DNA of 64,000 bases from Diabrotica undecimpunctata (taxonomy: Eukaryota; Arthropoda; Insecta; Coleoptera; Chrysomelidae). The translations under genes and the position numbers were made by a program. The DNA is taken from the NCBI RefSeq assembly GCF_040954645.1, contig NC_092811.1, positions 120,601,343-120,665,342 on the forward strand, written 5' to 3'. How positions within the stretch are numbered: the first letter of the stretch is position 1; each line of letters opens with the position of its first letter. This document shows positions 19,460-30,520 of the stretch, in pieces. Under the pieces are notes generated by a model. The model ran no database searches. It had not been told where the DNA came from and saw only the letters and a program-made list of their open reading frames with translations.

Positions 19460-20508
19460 TTTAAATTTCTTTTAGAGCTCACTAAAATTCGCTAAAGGAA
19501 CATTTTTCGAAAATGTTTTTCATTTTTTGTTCTTTTTGCCAATGAAAACGAATTATAAGTGCAGTGTACTTTTACTTGGATATTTTTTGAATCAAATTGA
19601 TACAGAAGGCATTTGTCGCTTTCAGAGTTAAAATATCTGACACTAGTTAATTTCTTTTAAGAAATGTCAACTTTATTTCCAATACTAATTTTTCACTATT
19701 AAATAATTAAACATTAAATATGTATTTGAATAACAGTGTGCATTGTGTTATATCGACCAATCCACGAATATATTTTTTAATTACGTAATTTTGATACCGT
19801 CGCAGTGGTAATAATATAATGAGGGATTCATTGTTCATTATGTAAACTATTTTTTGCATTTGTATGTACATACTATGGTCATTCAAACAGAAACATTCAA
19901 CCTTTATAAATGCTTTGAGTCAGAGTAAAAATAAACCATTTGTATTTGTCTGAAGTATTTTTTTCTTTTATCAATTTAAGAAGACTTTTACATCGAAAGA
20001 AGTGTTTTACAAACACTTTTACACTTAAACATCCATTTATAATGTACTCTATTTATTAACTACGAATTTGATGCAAGAGAGACATTTATATTAATTAAAT
20101 TGAATCGATTATTTCTGAATTGGACTTAAGTGCTTTTTCGGCGCTTTTTCTTTTAATATTGGAAAATAATTATTGACCCAAAACCTACCGTTTGGTGCAG
20201 AACTAAATTCGATCGAAAGGACCTAAGTAAACAAACTTAGTCCCTTTAAGAAATAAACATTTAAATTTGTGTCATGCTATATTTTACTTTGCGCTCTGTT
20301 TTGCAAGGTCAAATTTGACCAGTGCACCTTAATCAGATAGTCTTAAAAAAAGATGGCGAGGTGTGGGAAAAGATGATAATTACCAAAGAAATTTAATCAA
20401 AAAGCTAGAGTCAGAGGTATACTGCGTATACAGATTATAAAGGCAAGATGGTTGCTGCCAGGCAAATCGGAGGTGCTTGCAATTAAGTTAAATAAAGTTA
20501 TATATTAA
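19460..20508. other. No feature seen
   Basis: AT-rich; no coding pattern or repeat structure recognised until the fold-back element. Confidence 0.4.
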
Positions 20509-20510
20509 TA

Positions 20511-21335
20511 GGCTAGGCGGGATCTGTTTTGGATTGGATATTTTCCATAGGAAGCTATTTTTTTGCTGGAATCCCTTCAGGATGTACCCAATATCGATAA
20601 TCACGATGTGCGCCAGTCGCAAACCCTGTGCTAAATTTTTTATTTAACAAAATCTGAAAACAATTGAAAATTTTTCATTTTTTTGCTCCTATTTTCGTTT
20701 ATAATTCGGAAAATATTGATCCTAGAGAAAAAATTATAAGAAGTTAAAAGTTTCGCTATTCAATTTTACACAATATTTCGTTAGCTAGAAACTGAAAATT
20801 TAATGTTTATTGTTAAAAAATAGCAATAATTGGAAAAAAAAAGAACAAAAAAATGAAGTTAATCCTTTAAATGTTTTCGACTTTCTAAACTTGACCTACA
20901 AGCTCCATATTCCGCCTATAAAAACCTTTTAATATGTTTAAAACGTGTGCTAAATTTTGTTAAGATCGGTCGGATAGGTTTTGCATAATAATTTTGCAAC
21001 CCAGCCTACTGGAAAAAAATCGCAAATTTTTAAATTTATAGTAGGCCCTAAATAAGGCCCTCAGATAGTTGCAAATTTTTTTACACATAAAAGAAGGCTT
21101 AAACTTTCAAACGCTTTTTTTAAAACTCAAATCGGTTCACTAGTAGAGATTAGAAAATTTTTTAAAGTTTTAAACATTTTTTATATATATTAGGCTTATA
21201 AACAAATTGAATAACTTTACGAGCTTTAAACATATCAATTTCAAAATTTATACACTTAAAGAACATTTAAAGACGCTTCTTAAAAAAAAACGATACATTC
21301 GGCGTACTGGTTGCCAAGATATTGAAGGTCAAAGT
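20511..21335 (+). repeat. Left arm of fold-back element
   Basis: Pairs along its whole length with 21968-22792. Main length difference is near the tip, where the right arm has about 10 extra bases. Confidence 0.8.
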
Positions 21336-21967
21336 TGGCATACATTTGCCGTGTAACCATAAGTGATAGAGGGCTTGTTTTTAAACAAATACCCACGTCT
21401 TGTCAAGTACTTTTTATATGAAAAGTTTTACGTAATGCGCTTTATGGCAACGTCCATAAAAAAGACAAATAAAAAACCGTTTTCGCGTAAAATGTCGCTC
21501 GGAATGCATGAGAGGTGGTGGTGGGGGACATTCACTCGAAATGTGAATCGGCGAGTTCAAAATCATAGCGCGCGCTAAAAATTGCATTATCTCGGCTTTT
21601 TGCTAACCAATTTTGCTCTTTTTTTTTAATCGATGTTGAAAGGATTTCAAATATCATATTTTTAAATACCATTTTTAATTGCAAAATTGGGAAATTTGCA
21701 ATAAACAATTGTATGTTAAACAAGTAATTGCATTTTTTCTTTATGCATTTTTTTTGAGCTTGCAATTTATACATTGAAGTAAATTGTTACTTTTAGTAAA
21801 CAAATATGTATTTATAAATTGTTAATAAATAATTTAAATTGTTAAAACAAAGGCGAACGAAAAAAAATTTTTTTTTTCATAAATAAACTTTATTTTGACT
21901 CAATCTTCAATAATTTTTCTTAAAGTCTTTTTCTTTTTTTGGAAGGACAAGAATCTTCAGGTCTGAC
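21336..21967. other. Fold-back element centre
   Basis: Unpaired loop region without a credible coding frame. It contains a purine-rich patch (GGTGGTGGTGGGGGAC near 21515) and AT-rich sequence. Confidence 0.5.
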
Positions 21968-22792
21968 CTTGACCTTCAATATCTCGGCAACCAGTACACC
22001 GAATGTATCGTTTTTTTTTAAAGAAGCGTCTTTTAATGTTCTTTAAGTGTATAAATCTTGAAATTGATAGGTTTAAAGCTCGTAAAGTTATTCAATTTGT
22101 TTATAAGCCTAAAAAATGTTTAAAACTTTAAAAAAATTTCTAGGCTCTCCTAGTGAACCGATTTGAATTTTACAAAAAGCGTTTGAAAGTTTGAGCCTTC
22201 CTTTATGAGTAAAAAATTTGCAACTATCTGAGGGCCTTATTTAGGGCCTACCATAAATTTGAAAATTTGCGATTTTTTTCCAGTAGGCTGGATTGCAAAA
22301 TTATTATGCAAAAACCTATCCGACCGATCTTAACAAAATTTAGCACACGTTTTAAACATATTAAAAAGTTTTTCTAGGCGGAATATGGAGCTTGTAAGTC
22401 AAGTTTAGAAAGGCGAAAACATTTAAAGGATTAACTTCATTTTTTTGTACTTTTTTTTTCAATTATTGCTATTTTTTCAACAATAAACATTAAATTTTCA
22501 GTTTCTAGCTAACGAAATATTGTGTAAAATTGAATAGCGAAACTTTTAACTTCTTATAATTTTTTCTCTAGGATCAATATTTTCCGAATTATAAACGAAA
22601 ATAGGAGCAAAAAAATGAGAAATTTTCAATTGTTTTCAGATTTTGTTAAATAAAAAATTTAGCACAGGGTTTGCGACTGGCACATATCGTGATTATCGAT
22701 ATTGGGCACATCCTGAAGGGATTCCAGCAAAAAAATTGCTTCCTATGGAAAATGTCCATTATGGTCTAAATTTCTACAGATCCCGCCTAGTC
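21968..22792 (-). repeat. Right arm of fold-back element
   Basis: Reverse complement of the left arm; ends CCCGCCTAGTC before TA. Confidence 0.8.
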
Positions 22793-24212
22793 TATAACTA
22801 AAGGTATATAGATGCGTTATTTTTAGATGTAAAATGCAGTGTTTTACTAAACTTAACAATGAGCAAAAGGAAATGATATTTGAGAATTTCTACAAAATGC
22901 AAAACAAGGATGAACATGATATATATCTTCAAGGCCTGATACATAAGAAAAATGTAGCAAAACGAAGAAACCAGAAAAATGAAAACAATAAATTAAGGGA
23001 AGTATCTTTTGATCATTTTATTCGCGTTGGAGATCTGACAGTAAGTGTGTTGTAGGGCTTTTTTAAATTTTCATTCTGTATCTGAAAAAAGAATTAAGCA
23101 AATAAAATCATTTATTAAAAATAATCTGACTCCTAGAGATAAACGTGGCAAAAATATTAAACGGGCAATGCCAGAAGATCAAAACATATTAATTCATCAG
23201 CACATTTAAAGCTATCCAGTAACAAAAGAAAGTCACTTCGATAAAAGAATATCAATATGTGGTAGATTCAGGCTTAACATAAAAATTATGTACGAAATGT
23301 TTAGATCCAAGTATACTGAAATGAAAATTAAATATAGGTACTGTATATTATATACATTTTTTCGCGAAAACTTTACTTTGAAATTTGGGGATCCTCAAAT
23401 ATACACATACGTAAAATGTGAAAAGTTGGATTGAAAAATCAAAAGTCCCTCTCTGGGAGATGCCTAAAAAAGTGGCTGTTGCAGAATTGTTGGTACACAA
23501 AAAAAGGGCCAGTAACTTTTATACGAATTTAAAGGATACGGTTTAAGAGTGTCATGATAGGAAAGACGTGTTAGGGGTCGCATTTGACTATTATGCAAAA
23601 TGTTCATCTACCACATATACCTGTACAAGAAGTCTCCTATAAGACCCAACTAACGGTTAATGTATTTTGCATGTATAATCTTAAAGCAGAAAATCCTTTT
23701 TTCTATATTTATCACGAAGGATAGGCCAATAAGGGCCCTAATGAAGTATGCACCTTTTCGATTGATTATATAAAAATTACATACCACTCAACATAAGAGT
23801 TGAAACTTTTTTGTCTGCCCTGGGCAAAATAAGATCCACGCTATTATAAGATTATATTTGGCCCTTATAGATATGAGGCGCTTCGATAAAATTGAACATT
23901 GTTTTCCCATTAAGACGCGTCCACACTGGAGCAACATTTTCCAACATAATACAACAAAAACTTGTTACAACATAAAATGTTTATATTTGTTGGAATATGT
24001 TGTGTTGCGTTGCATAAAGTTGGTGTTGCGATTCAACACAAGTTGTAGTATGTTGTATAAATCCGTTTCTAGCGGTAAAGATCAAAGGATAATATGAAAC
24101 AAAGTGAAACATTTGTCAACATTGCTTCGATGTGGACGGATTGTTGCGAGTTGAGACCTGTTGCAAATTGAGTGACTAGACAGTAGACAGACCGCCGCGT
24201 CTATATTTAGTG

Positions 24213-26164
24213 ATGGCGTTTAAGTGGACTTCGGACAATTGTTTAAATTTAATTGACAATTATAGACAACATCCATGTATTTGGAATCCTAAAAATGTTA
24301 AATATAAATGCAGAGAATCAAAAAATGATGCATGGAATGCAGTTTGTTCAGCTGTAGGGTGCTCATCTCAGGAAGAGGCAAAAAGAAAAATCCGTAATTT
24401 GGTGGCTCAGTTTTATAGAGAGCAAAAAAAATATCGCAGCATGAAAAAATCTGGAGCAGGCGCTCAGTTTCATTCCAAGTGGTTTGCCTACGATGCATTA
24501 GTATTTCTTCGAGACAAAAACAAAGTCCGCCCATGCAAGGAAAGTGAAGCTGAGAACGTGGTAAGTAAACACACAATGTTTTTAGATATTAACTTTTCTG
24601 TTATTAATTATTCAAACAAATAAATAGGCAATTTCAATTTATACATGAATTATAATTCAATAATTATTCTGCCACGGCACCATCTCCAAAGGTGTAACGA
24701 AAAAATCTGCAAACTCTTGCCTAATATCTTTTGCTTCAGTTGATGCATTTCGTGCAACTTTCTTGTATGAAGTAAATGTATTACTCTGAGTTTCTCTTCT
24801 CCACGATCCTTCTAAAACACGTCCTGTATCTTTATCTTCACCGTCATATGTACCTGGGGGATTGTAGAAATTTTTAGATCTTGAACTATTCCTTAAAAAA
24901 TTATGCAAGTAAATGCAAGCCATAACAACAACTTCTGCAGTTTCTGGTTCTAAAAGTAAGGGTTTTCTAAATATTCTAAAAATCGAAGATAACATTCCAA
25001 AAACATTTTCTGATATTCTTCTCGCTCTACTGAGACGGTAATTAAATATCCTTTTGGGAGACCCTTTGTCCTGCGCCCCAGGGTAGGGTTTCAGTAAATT
25101 TGGTGATAATGGGAAGGCATCATCCCCTAAAAATACGTGAGGGACTAATTTCTCACGTCCTGGTAAAGAGCTATATTCTGGAAGGTTGAGTTTGCAGCGA
25201 GTTAATAGTTTTTTGAATAATGTATTTTCGAAAACTCCTCCATCAGATATTCTCCCTTGGGAGCCTACATGAAAATACGAAAATCGGTAATTAGCATCCA
25301 TTACGCCGAACAGAACAATGCTAAAAAACGTTTTGTAATTGAAGAAATCACTTCCACTGTTTTTTGGTGCTTGTATTGCAATGTGCTTGCCATCCATGAC
25401 GCCTACACATTTTGGAAAATTCCAAAGAACACTGAAACCATTAGTAATCGTTTCCCATTCTTGAGTAGTTTTAGGCATCTGAAATACAAAGATATCATTA
25501 CTTATGCTAAAAATGTAGATCACTGTAATATTAGGCGTTTTCCTACTTTGTAGTGTTTACATTTTATACAATGTATTTTTCTTTTCAGGATGACCTTAAT
25601 GACTCTTCCTCCGAAACGGATTTAGATAATTCACAAGTAACAGATTGTGATGAAGGTAGAAATGAGACCCAAGAATTTCAAGATGCAGAAAATGGCAACG
25701 AAGGCATGAAAGACTTGTATAACGATGGTTCTCAAAACCCATCAACATCTAACGCTGCTTGTGAGAAGCCTTCGGCATCTAATAAATCCTCTCAAGAGCC
25801 TCGTAAAAAAACCGTGGAAAATCCGAACAGCACAAATCTTGATGAATTTAAACACCCTAATAAAACTAGACGTGTCACACAAACACTTACAAGAAAAATC
25901 GATGATAACGCTCGAAAAGAAGAGGCATATAAAATAATTCAAGACATACAAAATAAACGACAGCGAGACAAATTAGATGTATTTGGAGAACATATGGCGT
26001 GTAAAATTAGGGATTTGAATACCACCTGTGCACAAAATATTGTAGAACATCTTATAGGTAATATTTTGTTCGATGCAAGTATGGGTAAATATGATTATGG
26101 AATGCCACAATCAACTAACACATATGAGCCAATTTTATCAATGCAACCTTCCACGAGACCATAA
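24213..26164 (+). CDS. Harbinger-encoded MADF DNA-binding protein (two exons)
   Basis: The second protein of PIF/Harbinger elements, thought to recruit the transposase to element ends and nuclei. Exon 1 24213-24560 holds a MADF/Myb-like domain: WTSDNCLNLIDNYRQHPCIW, then YKCRESKNDAWNAV and KIRNLVAQFYREQKK. It ends in GTG followed by donor GTAAGT. Exon 2 25589-26164 starts after TTTTCAG and gives an acidic, Ser/Asn-rich linker and a basic C-terminal half. Both joints are phase 0; predicted product 307 aa. ATG 24213 is chosen because it immediately precedes the MADF start. The intron (24561-25588) contains the whole second exon of the minus-strand transposase. Confidence 0.82.
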
Positions 26165-26788
26165 TCACATTCATCGTATTGCAGCACACCAGCTATATCA
26201 CCAGCGGAGACATACATACAAAACTCTTCAGACTCCTCTACTGCTTTTGGTTCCTCAAACATTCTCACAGAGGCATTTCAATTAAGTAACATGTAAAACT
26301 TCTAAAGTTATCAATAAAAAAGTACAATAAAGTTTACTTACCTTAACTTGGTCTTTAATTGCATTTACTAGCGCAGCACATACTTCTGGTACTATCTTTG
26401 AGATAGCTTGTTTCGAAATCTTAAATAAATACATCAAGCTGCTGTAGGAATCTCCAGTTGCCAGAAAGCGCAATGTTACAGCTAATCGTTCTTGTGGAGG
26501 TATAGCCTTTCTACAGTTAGTATCTGCTTTTCTTATCACTGGTGCAATTTTTTGCAGCAAAAATTCCATATCTGAACTACTCATGCGCAAAAAATTTTTG
26601 AAGCCCCCATCGGTTCGAAGTTCTAATAAAACGTCATCTTTCTTTAAATCCGATAATATTTCCTTTCCACCATATTTTTCCCTTTTCTTCAAACTTGGAC
26701 GTACCCAACATTTACGCTTCCGTTTTCGTGAATCACCACACAAAATTAGAAAGCACGCGGTAGCAGTTAATAAGTCTTCCTTTATCAT
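24657..26788 (-). CDS. PIF/Harbinger transposase (two exons, ~422 aa)
   Basis: DDE nuclease that cuts the element out. Exon 1, 26788-26342, encodes the N-terminal helix-turn-helix region (MSSSDMEFLLQKIAPVIRK, PPQERLAVTLRFLATGDSY, KISKQAISKIVPEVC) and ends AAG with donor GTAAGT. Exon 2, 25478-24657, begins after TATTTCAG with MPKTTQEWETI and holds the DDE_Tnp_4 core: CVGVMDGKHIAIQAP (D), VFLGDDAFPLSPNLLKPYPG (D) and RRISENVFGML (E). Splice phase is 0. All catalytic residues are present and the length is usual. Its intron (26341-25479) contains exon 2 of the plus-strand MADF gene. Confidence 0.85.
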
Positions 26789-27359
26789 GTCACAAAACTA
26801 CAGCAGTATGGACAGAATGTTGTACTCAACTGAATTTGTGATTCAACAAGTTCAAACATTCATTAACATTGTTGCACTAGTGAGGACAGTTTGTTTTATG
26901 TCAAAAGTTTAATAAATTAAACATTTAGCAACTTGTTGCAACATAAAATTGCTACAAGTTGCCAAATGTTGCTCCAGTGTGGACGCGCCTTTAGAGAGCA
27001 CTCCTTCTTGCCCTGTAACAGGGATACTTAAAAAAATTGACAGAATATTTGAAATTCATAAGTACACAGAAATTATTATGAATTCAAGTGCCAAAAGCAA
27101 GTTTACTGTAAAAGAAGTTCAAACAACTAGTGAGATTTTTGATTTTAAGCAATGATGGCCTAAGTATTATAAAAAGACAAGCCTGTCCACTGAATCTCAA
27201 CAAATAAATGTTCCTTGATCTTAGAAAACTCATTTTAGAATTTCGACCTTTAACCATTATGTAATTAGCTCCAAAACTCCAGGTTATGTAAGGGCATCGA
27301 AATATATTAACACGTTCAGCTCCGTCCTTTTTTAAGGAAAAACAGTGGGCCATTGAATC

Positions 27360-28470
27360 ATCCCGGTACATTTTGCCAAAGTATACAGTTTGACACCATA
27401 TTTGTGTCGTTTGCTCTTTAGAAATTGACGAAAACTAAGTCTTCCTCTCCATAAAATCATAGATTCTTCCAGGGCTAATTTTCTTTTTGGGTAATAAAGA
27501 TTCTCCATTCTATTATTAAAAAAATCTAACAATGAAGATATCTTGGCAAGTCTGGACTGGTTATTGTCACTATTATTGTTAAAATGTAAGGCACGCAAAA
27601 TTAACATAAAGCAATTTCGGTTCATATATTGTCCAAACACTGGAATACTAAATAAATGATTTTTCTTCCAATAATCATTCATACGAATAATTTTTATGGT
27701 TTCCATGTGAAACATCAAACCAAGAAAAATTTTAAATCATTCTACAGTTATATGCTTCCAAGCTGCTATTCTACTTTTCTCAAATTTACTTTGAGAAAGA
27801 ATATCTTATTCTTATTCCTATGCCGTCCCCATTAACGGAGGTTGGCGACCACATTTTTAAAAGCTTCTCTGTCTTTTGCAACGTGGAATAATTCGTCTAC
27901 AGTCATGTTTGTCCAGTCTCGAATATTTCGCAGCCATGACTTCCTCTTTCTACCTATTCCCTTTTTGCCATCGACTCTACCCTGCATGATGACCTGCACA
28001 AGACTATATTTATTATTTCTATCTCGAAAGAATATCAACGGCATATAAATTGCTATTTTAAATAATCAGGTGATAGAATAATTCACATGCCAATAAATTG
28101 AAGTAATCAATAGGATTGCTGCCACACACATTAATTTTCAATCCTGGTATTGCTGTAAATGGTAGCACTGTAGGATGTTAAACCTCTGAAGACCATTTAA
28201 TAATATTTTGAGACTCATCATCATCATCATCATCTTCAGATTCTTCTTGTAAATTAGGATCGTCTGTCTGATCATCTTCGTCACAATATAAACCTTCATC
28301 ACTTGCGTCACTGTCGTCATGTGAATCTTCTAATATGTCTAATAATTCATCATCTGAGATTGGCTGAGAAGTTTAACACCTACCTCGTTTAGAAGAAGAA
28401 GGTTGGCAATATCCATCATTCGAAGGCGCAGAAAATGTTACTGAATGCATAGCAAAATAAATCGATAAAA
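27360..28470 (-). pseudogene. piggyBac transposase remnant
   Basis: Minus-strand pieces of DDE_Tnp_1_7: acidic N-terminal stretch (about 28440-28210), then NPIDYFNLL, AWKHITVE, IRMNDYWKKNHLFSIPVFGQ, FMLILRALHFNN, and LALEESMILWRGRLSFRQFL near 27400-27480. The usual first catalytic residue (xDESM) is Glu here (LEESM). The gene stops near KRHKYGVKLYTLA; the C-terminal half with the other catalytic residues is lost. Interrupted by the LINE tail. Confidence 0.75.
27795..28036 (-). mobile_element. 5'-truncated RTE-like LINE tail, 11 bp target duplication
   Basis: GAAAGAATATC flanks it at 27795-27805 and 28026-28036. The insert (about 220 bp) encodes, on the minus strand, YSLVQVIMQGRVDGKKGIG, SWLRNIRDW and VVANLR, the family's C-terminus, followed by a GAATAA-type tail. 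Standard target-primed insertion into the piggyBac transposase. Confidence 0.88.
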
Positions 28471-28866
28471 TTGGATTATGATAATACAGTAAATGATTGG
28501 AAATGCAATATAATCTAAATAGATCTGGTGATTCTTTCAAAGCTTACCGATGCTTTTACTTTTATTATTTTACAACCTTTTATTACATCTAATTTTGTCG
28601 TTGTCTAGCTTGAATATTTGAAAAGTAAGCAATGAAATTGGGGATTTCATATTTTATCATCCAATTTATCAATGGGACAGAAGATGTTTGTTATAATTTG
28701 TTAAAAATCCGCCGAGATAACATTTATACATGGTCATATACTCAGAATAAAGTTTAACATCAAAATTCGAAAACCAAACACAAACTCCAGTATATGCCAG
28801 TGTTTCCAAGCGGCCAGCAGATATTTGTTGTAATTCGTGAAAAATCCGCTGAGATAACGTTCATAT
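28471..28866. other. Rest of piggyBac element, no gene seen
   Basis: AT-rich sequence between the piggyBac N-terminus and the mariner. AGAAGATGTTTGTTATAATT and a diverged copy (about 28678 and 28815) form a short direct repeat of about 60 bp with ATCCGC(C/T)GAGATAAC; otherwise nothing is recognised. Confidence 0.4.
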
Positions 28867-30154
28867 ACGAGGATAGATTAGGACTAGCCTTTGATATATG
28901 GCGCTACTTGATACCGAATTGGTTTCGGTGTTGACATTTGCCATTCATGACATGACGTCTGTCAAAATTTTAAGTTTTAAAAACAATTAGTTTGGTTTTT
29001 ACAGCCATCAAATCGAAAACACAAATTTTGTATTTTCGGAGAAATGGAAAAAGTCGAGTATCGTTCGGTGATTAAGTTCCTCCACAAAAAGGGTAAAACG
29101 AATGTGTAAATCACAGCCGACCTGGACGAAGTTTATGGTGAGGTTGCACCTTCGTTAGCAACAGTAAAATTTTGGAAAACTGAATTTGTTCGTGGTCGTA
29201 CGAGTATTTTTGATGATGAGCATCCCGGGAGGCCAAATGAAGTCACCACGCCGGAAATGATCAACAAAGTTCATGACATGATTATGACAGATCGTCGAAT
29301 TAAGCTCCGCGAGTTAATAAAGGTCCTAAACATTTCCTACGAACGCGTACACAACATCATTCACCATCATTTGGACATAAAAAGCTATCCGCGCGATGGG
29401 TGCCGCGTTTGCTGACAATCGATCAAATGCAAAAACGTGTGACCACTTCGGAGACGCTTTTGGCGATGATACGGCGCGATCCGAAGGATTTTTTTCGCCG
29501 ATTTATCACCGTTGATGAAACCTGGGTGCACTATTACACACCGGAAACCAAAGAACAGTCGAAACAGTGGCGCAAACGCAGCGAAATGCCGCCGAAGGCA
29601 AAGAGTGCACATTAGGCCGGCAAAGTGATGGTGACTGTTTTCTGGGATGCGAAGGGCACCATCCATATCGACTACTTGGAAAAAGGAAAAACAATCAATG
29701 GTGAGTACTATGCAGCATTATTGGATCGATTTGATGCCGAATTGCGTCTAAAACGCCCCGGTTTGGAATGCAAAAAAGTCTCTTTCACCAAGACAATGCA
29801 CCGGCTCACCGATCGGCCGTCGCCATGGCAAAATTACACGAATTGGGCTATGAATTGGTTAAACACCCACCGTATTCCCCAGATCTTGCCGCCAGCGATT
29901 TCTTCCTGTTTTAAAACCTAAAAAAATGACTCGGAGGATACCGTTTCGTAACAAATGATGAAGTCCTCGCTGAAACTTCGGCCTATTTTGAAGAGCTCGA
30001 GCAAAAGTACTATTCGGATGGGATAAAAAAATTGGAACATCGTCTTACTAAGTGTATCGAGCTAAAAGGGGACTATGTTGAGAAAAAATCGATTTAATTA
30101 TAAAAAACTTGTTTTTTCTATCAAAGGTTAGTTTTATATCAATCCACCCTCGTA
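28867..30154 (+). mobile_element. Classical mariner element (1.28 kb), defective
   Basis: Element 28869-30152 with TA on both sides. Ends CGAGGATAGATTAGGACTAG and, inverted, CGAGGGTGGATTGATATAAA share the mariner tip, with AAC/AGCCTTTGATA further in. Size is standard for mariner. It lies within the piggyBac element and is therefore younger. Confidence 0.85.
29044..30098 (+). pseudogene. mariner (DD34D-type) transposase, broken
   Basis: It starts MEKVEYRSVIKFLHKKGKT and shows the mariner order: helix-turn-helix (VAPSLATVKFWKTEF), EHPGRPNEVTTPEMI, LLTIDQMQKRV, FITVDETWVHYYTPETKEQS (first Asp), VTVFWDAKGTIHIDYLEKGK, then the region normally HDNAPAH, garbled by an indel near 29800. Stops include one near 29107 and one near 29613. 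The last codons end in TAA 30096-30098, so total length is normal. Not functional. Confidence 0.85.
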
Positions 30155-30520
30155 TTGTCACAGTCAAAATCCGCGCTACTCGCACTGGTTGCCCTTAGGC
30201 TATATTTACTGAACGCGACAATCGCGTTGTCGGACTTGAACGTGTTAATAGCATTTTTGGTGTTAAACACTTCCATTTGGCTTTACTGAAACACAATAGT
30301 CAATTTAATATCGAATGGCCCAAAATACCAGCATATCCTTAAGACATAGTGCCAAGTTTTGGAAACAAAAATAGACCATTTGCAAAGCCTTAACCAGTGG
30401 GTACCAAAAGATAAGCAAGAGTTTTACGTCAACATCATAAATTCCTGGAAGACCAAGAAATTAAAAACCAAAGCACCTTATTAAAACTGAAAACCATGTT
30501 TTTTTTTCGATTTTGTTTTA

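Larger units (their letters stand above)
20511..22792. mobile_element. Fold-back element with ~825 bp inverted arms
   Basis: Left arm 20511-21335 and right arm 21968-22792 are reverse complements at high identity, separated by a ~630 bp non-coding centre. Tips read G(G/A)CTAGGCGGGATCTG and TA flanks both sides (20509-20510, 22793-22794). No transposase is inside, so it is non-autonomous. Family not recognised; TA flanks fit a Tc1/mariner-type or similar mobiliser. Confidence 0.8.
23910..26993. mobile_element. PIF/Harbinger DNA transposon, apparently complete
   Basis: Element 23913-26990 flanked by TTA at 23910-23912 and 26991-26993. Terminal inverted repeats read AGRCGCGTCCACACTGGAGC and continue AACATTT, with one mismatch. 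Subterminal DNA on both sides is rich in TTGTTGCAACA-like words. It carries the two proteins typical of PIF/Harbinger, a DDE nuclease and a DNA-binding partner, both without stops. Possibly autonomous. Confidence 0.9.
27307..30248 (-). mobile_element. piggyBac element with nested insertions
   Basis: Element 27311-30244 between TTAA copies at 27307-27310 and 30245-30248. Both ends begin CACGTTCA followed by a TCCG a few bases in (inverted). It carries a decayed transposase on the minus strand and was later invaded by a LINE tail (27806-28025) and a mariner (28869-30152). Removing both leaves about 1.4 kb, so the copy has also lost sequence. Confidence 0.85.
22834..30484 (+). pseudogene. DUF7869-type arthropod protein gene, split by two DNA transposons
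   Basis: Coding pieces lie at 22834-23912, 26994-27310 and 30249-30484 (stop TAA 30482-30484). They read through the usual order of a widespread insect family of unknown function, probably the DUF7869 group: NNEQKEMIFENFYKM, NNLTPRDKRGKNIKRA, GDP..TYVKCEKLD, HIPVQEV, QLTVNV, FYIYHEG, CPGQNKIHAIIRLYLAL, RRFDKIEHCFPI | REHSFLPCNRD, IFEIHKYTEIIMNS, YVRASKYI | NSIFGVKHFHLAL, WVPKDKQEFYVNI. Removing the Harbinger with one TTA and the piggyBac with one TTAA restores continuous codons at both joints. Frameshifts (for example near 23050) and stops (for example near 23208) show it is dead. The family name is from memory; the gene may itself be element-derived. Confidence 0.75.
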
